A stretch of 33,109 bases of DNA, from the NCBI RefSeq assembly GCF_001083785.1, contig NZ_LAVL01000093.1, positions 1 through 33,109 on the forward strand, given 5' to 3'. Source of the DNA: Nonomuraea sp. SBT364 (GTDB lineage: Bacteria > Actinomycetota > Actinomycetes > Streptosporangiales > Streptosporangiaceae). The translations under genes and the position numbers were made by a program. Within the stretch, counting starts at the first letter, position 1. Each line of letters opens with the position of its first letter. The notes below the pieces were generated by a model that was not told where the DNA came from, did no database searches, and saw only the letters and a list, made by a program, of their open reading frames with translations. Positions 31,729 through 33,109 of this stretch are shown here, piece after piece.

Positions 31729-32909
31729 GCCAGGTTCTCCCAGATCACGGTGCCGCCCATGCCCATGCCGACGCACATGGTGGTGATGCCGTAGCGCACG
31801 TCGGGGCGCTCGCCGAACTGGCGGGCGAGCTGCGTCATCAGCCGCACGCCTGAGGAGGCCAGCGGGTGGCCGAAGGCGATCGCGCCGCCGTAGGGGTTGA
31901 CCCGGGAGTCGTCGTCGGCGATACCGAAGTGCTCCAGGAACGCCAGCACCTGGACGGCGAACGCCTCGTTGATCTCGAACAACCCGATGTCCGAAATATC
32001 AAGACCGGCCAGGCGGAGGGCCCGCTCGGTGGACGGGATCGGGCCGACGCCCATCACCTCGGGGTCCACGCCCGCGAACGCGTACGACACCAGCCGCATC
32101 TTCGGGCTCAGCCCCAGCTCGGCGGCCACCTCGGCGGCGGCGACCACACAGCCGGTGGCGCCGTCGTTGACGCCCGAGGAGTTACCCGCGGTGACGTTGC
32201 CGTGCGGCCGGAACGGCGTCTTCAGCCCGGCCAGGGCCTCCGCCGTGGTGCCCGGGCGGGGCGCCTCGTCCTGGACCGCCAGGCCCCAGCCCTTCTCGGC
32301 CGTCCTGATCGCCGTCGGCACCAGGTCCGGCTGGATCTTGCCGTCGGCGTACGCCTTGGCGACCTTCTCCTGCGACAGCACCGCGTAGGCGTCGGCGCGG
32401 TCCTTGGTGATCGTCGGGTAGCGGTCGTGCAGGTTCTCCGCCGTCATGCCCATGACCAGGGCGCTCGGGTCGACCAGCTTCTCCGACAGGAACCGCGGGT
32501 TCGGGTCGACGCCCTCGCCCATCGGGTGGCGGCCCATGTGCTCGACGCCGCCCGCGATGGCCACGTCGTAGGCGCCGAACGCGATGCCGCCCGCGACCGT
32601 GGTGACCGCGGTCATCGCGCCCGCGCACATGCGGTCGATCGCGTAACCGGGCACCGTCTTGGGCAGGCCCGCCAGCACCGCGGCCGAACGGCCGATGGTC
32701 AGGCCCTGGTCGCCGATCTGGGTGGTCGCGGCGATCGCGACCTCGTCCACCCGCTCGGGAGGCAGGCCGGGGTTGCGCCGGATGAGCTCGCGGATCACGC
32801 GGACGACCAGGTCGTCGGCGCGGGTCTCCGCGTACAGCCCCTTCGGCCCCGACCTGCCGAAAGGCGTGCGCACGCCGTCGACGAACACGACGTCACGAGA
32901 GGAAGGCAC
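31725..32909 (-). CDS. fadA: Acetyl-CoA C-acyltransferase (thiolase)
   Basis: This 394-residue thiolase cleaves 3-ketoacyl-CoA in the last step of beta-oxidation. The nucleophilic cysteine is C95 in IDRMCAGAM, and the acid/base pair is H348 in GGAIAFGHPLASSG and C379 in TTMCVGMGMGG. The NEAFAVQ motif and the length are normal. The first gene of a two-gene operon with fadB, joined by a 4-nt ATGA overlap. The start is GTG at 32909 with GAGGAG 8 nt upstream. A palindrome at 32950-32961, about 40 nt upstream, is a possible operator. Genes in this arrangement usually act in fatty-acid degradation; the partner acyl-CoA dehydrogenase is not in the window. Confidence 0.95.
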   Translation of the reverse strand: MPSSRDVVFVDGVRTPFGRSGPKGLYAETRADDLVVRVIRELIRRNPGLPPERVDEVAIAATTQIGDQGLTIGRSAAVLAGLPKTVPGYAIDRMCAGAMTAVTTVAGGIAFGAYDVAIAGGVEHMGRHPMGEGVDPNPRFLSEKLVDPSALVMGMTAENLHDRYPTITKDRADAYAVLSQEKVAKAYADGKIQPDLVPTAIRTAEKGWGLAVQDEAPRPGTTAEALAGLKTPFRPHGNVTAGNSSGVNDGATGCVVAAAEVAAELGLSPKMRLVSYAFAGVDPEVMGVGPIPSTERALRLAGLDISDIGLFEINEAFAVQVLAFLEHFGIADDDSRVNPYGGAIAFGHPLASSGVRLMTQLARQFGERPDVRYGITTMCVGMGMGGTVIWENLA

Positions 32910-32948
32910 GGATTCGCTCCTCGTTGCTGGACAGCTTCCGAGCCCATG

Positions 32949-33109
32949 CTACTCGCCAGTAACTACTCCGCAGACGAGCGTCGCGGCCAGCAGGGCGTAC
33001 ACCGCGGCGGTGTGCGGGTCCCACAGGTGCGCGCGGGCGCCGACCAGGGCCGCGACCGCCACGGCGGCACACACCCAGAGCACCGGCCCCCGCTCCCCCG
33101 TGCGCGCCC
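32949..33109 (-). CDS. C-terminal fragment of a membrane protein (cut by window end)
   Basis: A minus-strand frame enters at the right edge and ends with TAG at 32951-32949, giving 53 codons counting the stop. The peptide has two hydrophobic stretches, VLWVCAAVAVAALVGA and AAVYALLAATLVCGVV, separated by RAHLWDPHT, and it ends VTGE. Third-position GC is high, as in real genes here. This looks like the last two spans of a multi-span membrane protein. No family can be named. It lies 39 nt upstream of fadA on the same strand, so fadA might be cotranscribed with it. Confidence 0.5.
   Translation of the reverse strand, partial: ARTGERGPVLWVCAAVAVAALVGARAHLWDPHTAAVYALLAATLVCGVVTGE
32950..32961. promoter_or_regulatory. 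Candidate fadA operator
   Basis: TACTCGCCAGTA (TACT-N4-AGTA) is a short palindrome centred about 46 bp upstream of the fadA start; a flanking pair is mismatched. It resembles the symmetric sites of TetR-type fatty-acid regulators in form, but it also overlaps the last codons of the upstream frame, so it may be chance. Confidence 0.3.

Overview
The window is very GC-rich DNA with strong G/C bias at third codon positions, frequent GTG starts and many 4-nt ATGA/GTGA gene overlaps. It carries an F420-dependent (LLM-class) oxidoreductase, a subtilisin-inhibitor-like protein, a DUF1707 protein and a DUF5685 protein. Together these point to a filamentous actinomycete, probably of the Streptosporangiales (Nonomuraea or relatives) or close to Streptomyces. 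The genus is inferred from gene content only. The first 20 bases look like a Nextera transposon-end adapter, so the left edge is probably a contig end. Both edges cut a minus-strand gene.

Layout. 1-1228: a truncated exported-protein gene (minus) divergent from an LLM oxidoreductase. 1277-5314: a bacterial RNA-repair cassette, hen1 and pnkp, with a 41-residue single-span membrane ORF, all joined by overlapping stop/start codons. 5379-8012: a sugar-porter MFS transporter converging on a padR regulator / DUF1707 membrane protein pair. 8274-11893: a YdjM-like membrane protein and aconitase, the latter behind three copies of an imperfect palindrome. 12173-18642: a secreted zinc peptidase, a TauE/SafE permease, a DUF5685 protein with an extremely cysteine-rich tail, an amidase, and a secreted FG-GAP protein built from a duplicated five-repeat block. 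18643-19410: a long non-coding gap with a strong hairpin, a dispersed repeat and operator-like sequences. 19411-23843: a xylose/ribose-type ABC importer (binding protein, half-size ATPase, permease) followed by a ROK regulator. 23840-25591: two more secreted zinc peptidases of the same family as the first. 25715-29102: dxs and an APC amino-acid permease. 29140-32909: a subtilisin-inhibitor-like protein and a fadA-fadB beta-oxidation operon. 32949-33109: the C-terminus of a membrane protein.

How the genes fit together. Hen1 and Pnkp are the known end-healing, sealing and 2'-O-methylating system for RNAs cut by ribotoxins; the attached small membrane ORF is the least explained part. The ABC importer and ROK regulator form a self-contained sugar-uptake unit. 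Aconitase, the FadA/FadB pair and Dxs are core metabolism. Three HExGH zinc peptidases, an SSI-type inhibitor with a predicted P1 arginine and the FG-GAP protein give the region a strong secreted component. Five genes lack a Shine-Dalgarno and have a -10-like hexamer 6-8 nt before the start codon, suggesting leaderless transcripts. I found no tRNA, rRNA, CRISPR array, transposase or integrase. No wholly new system is evident. The most worthwhile leads are the membrane ORF coupled to the RNA-repair genes, the DUF5685 cysteine tail, the triplicated zinc peptidases and the repeated aconitase operator.
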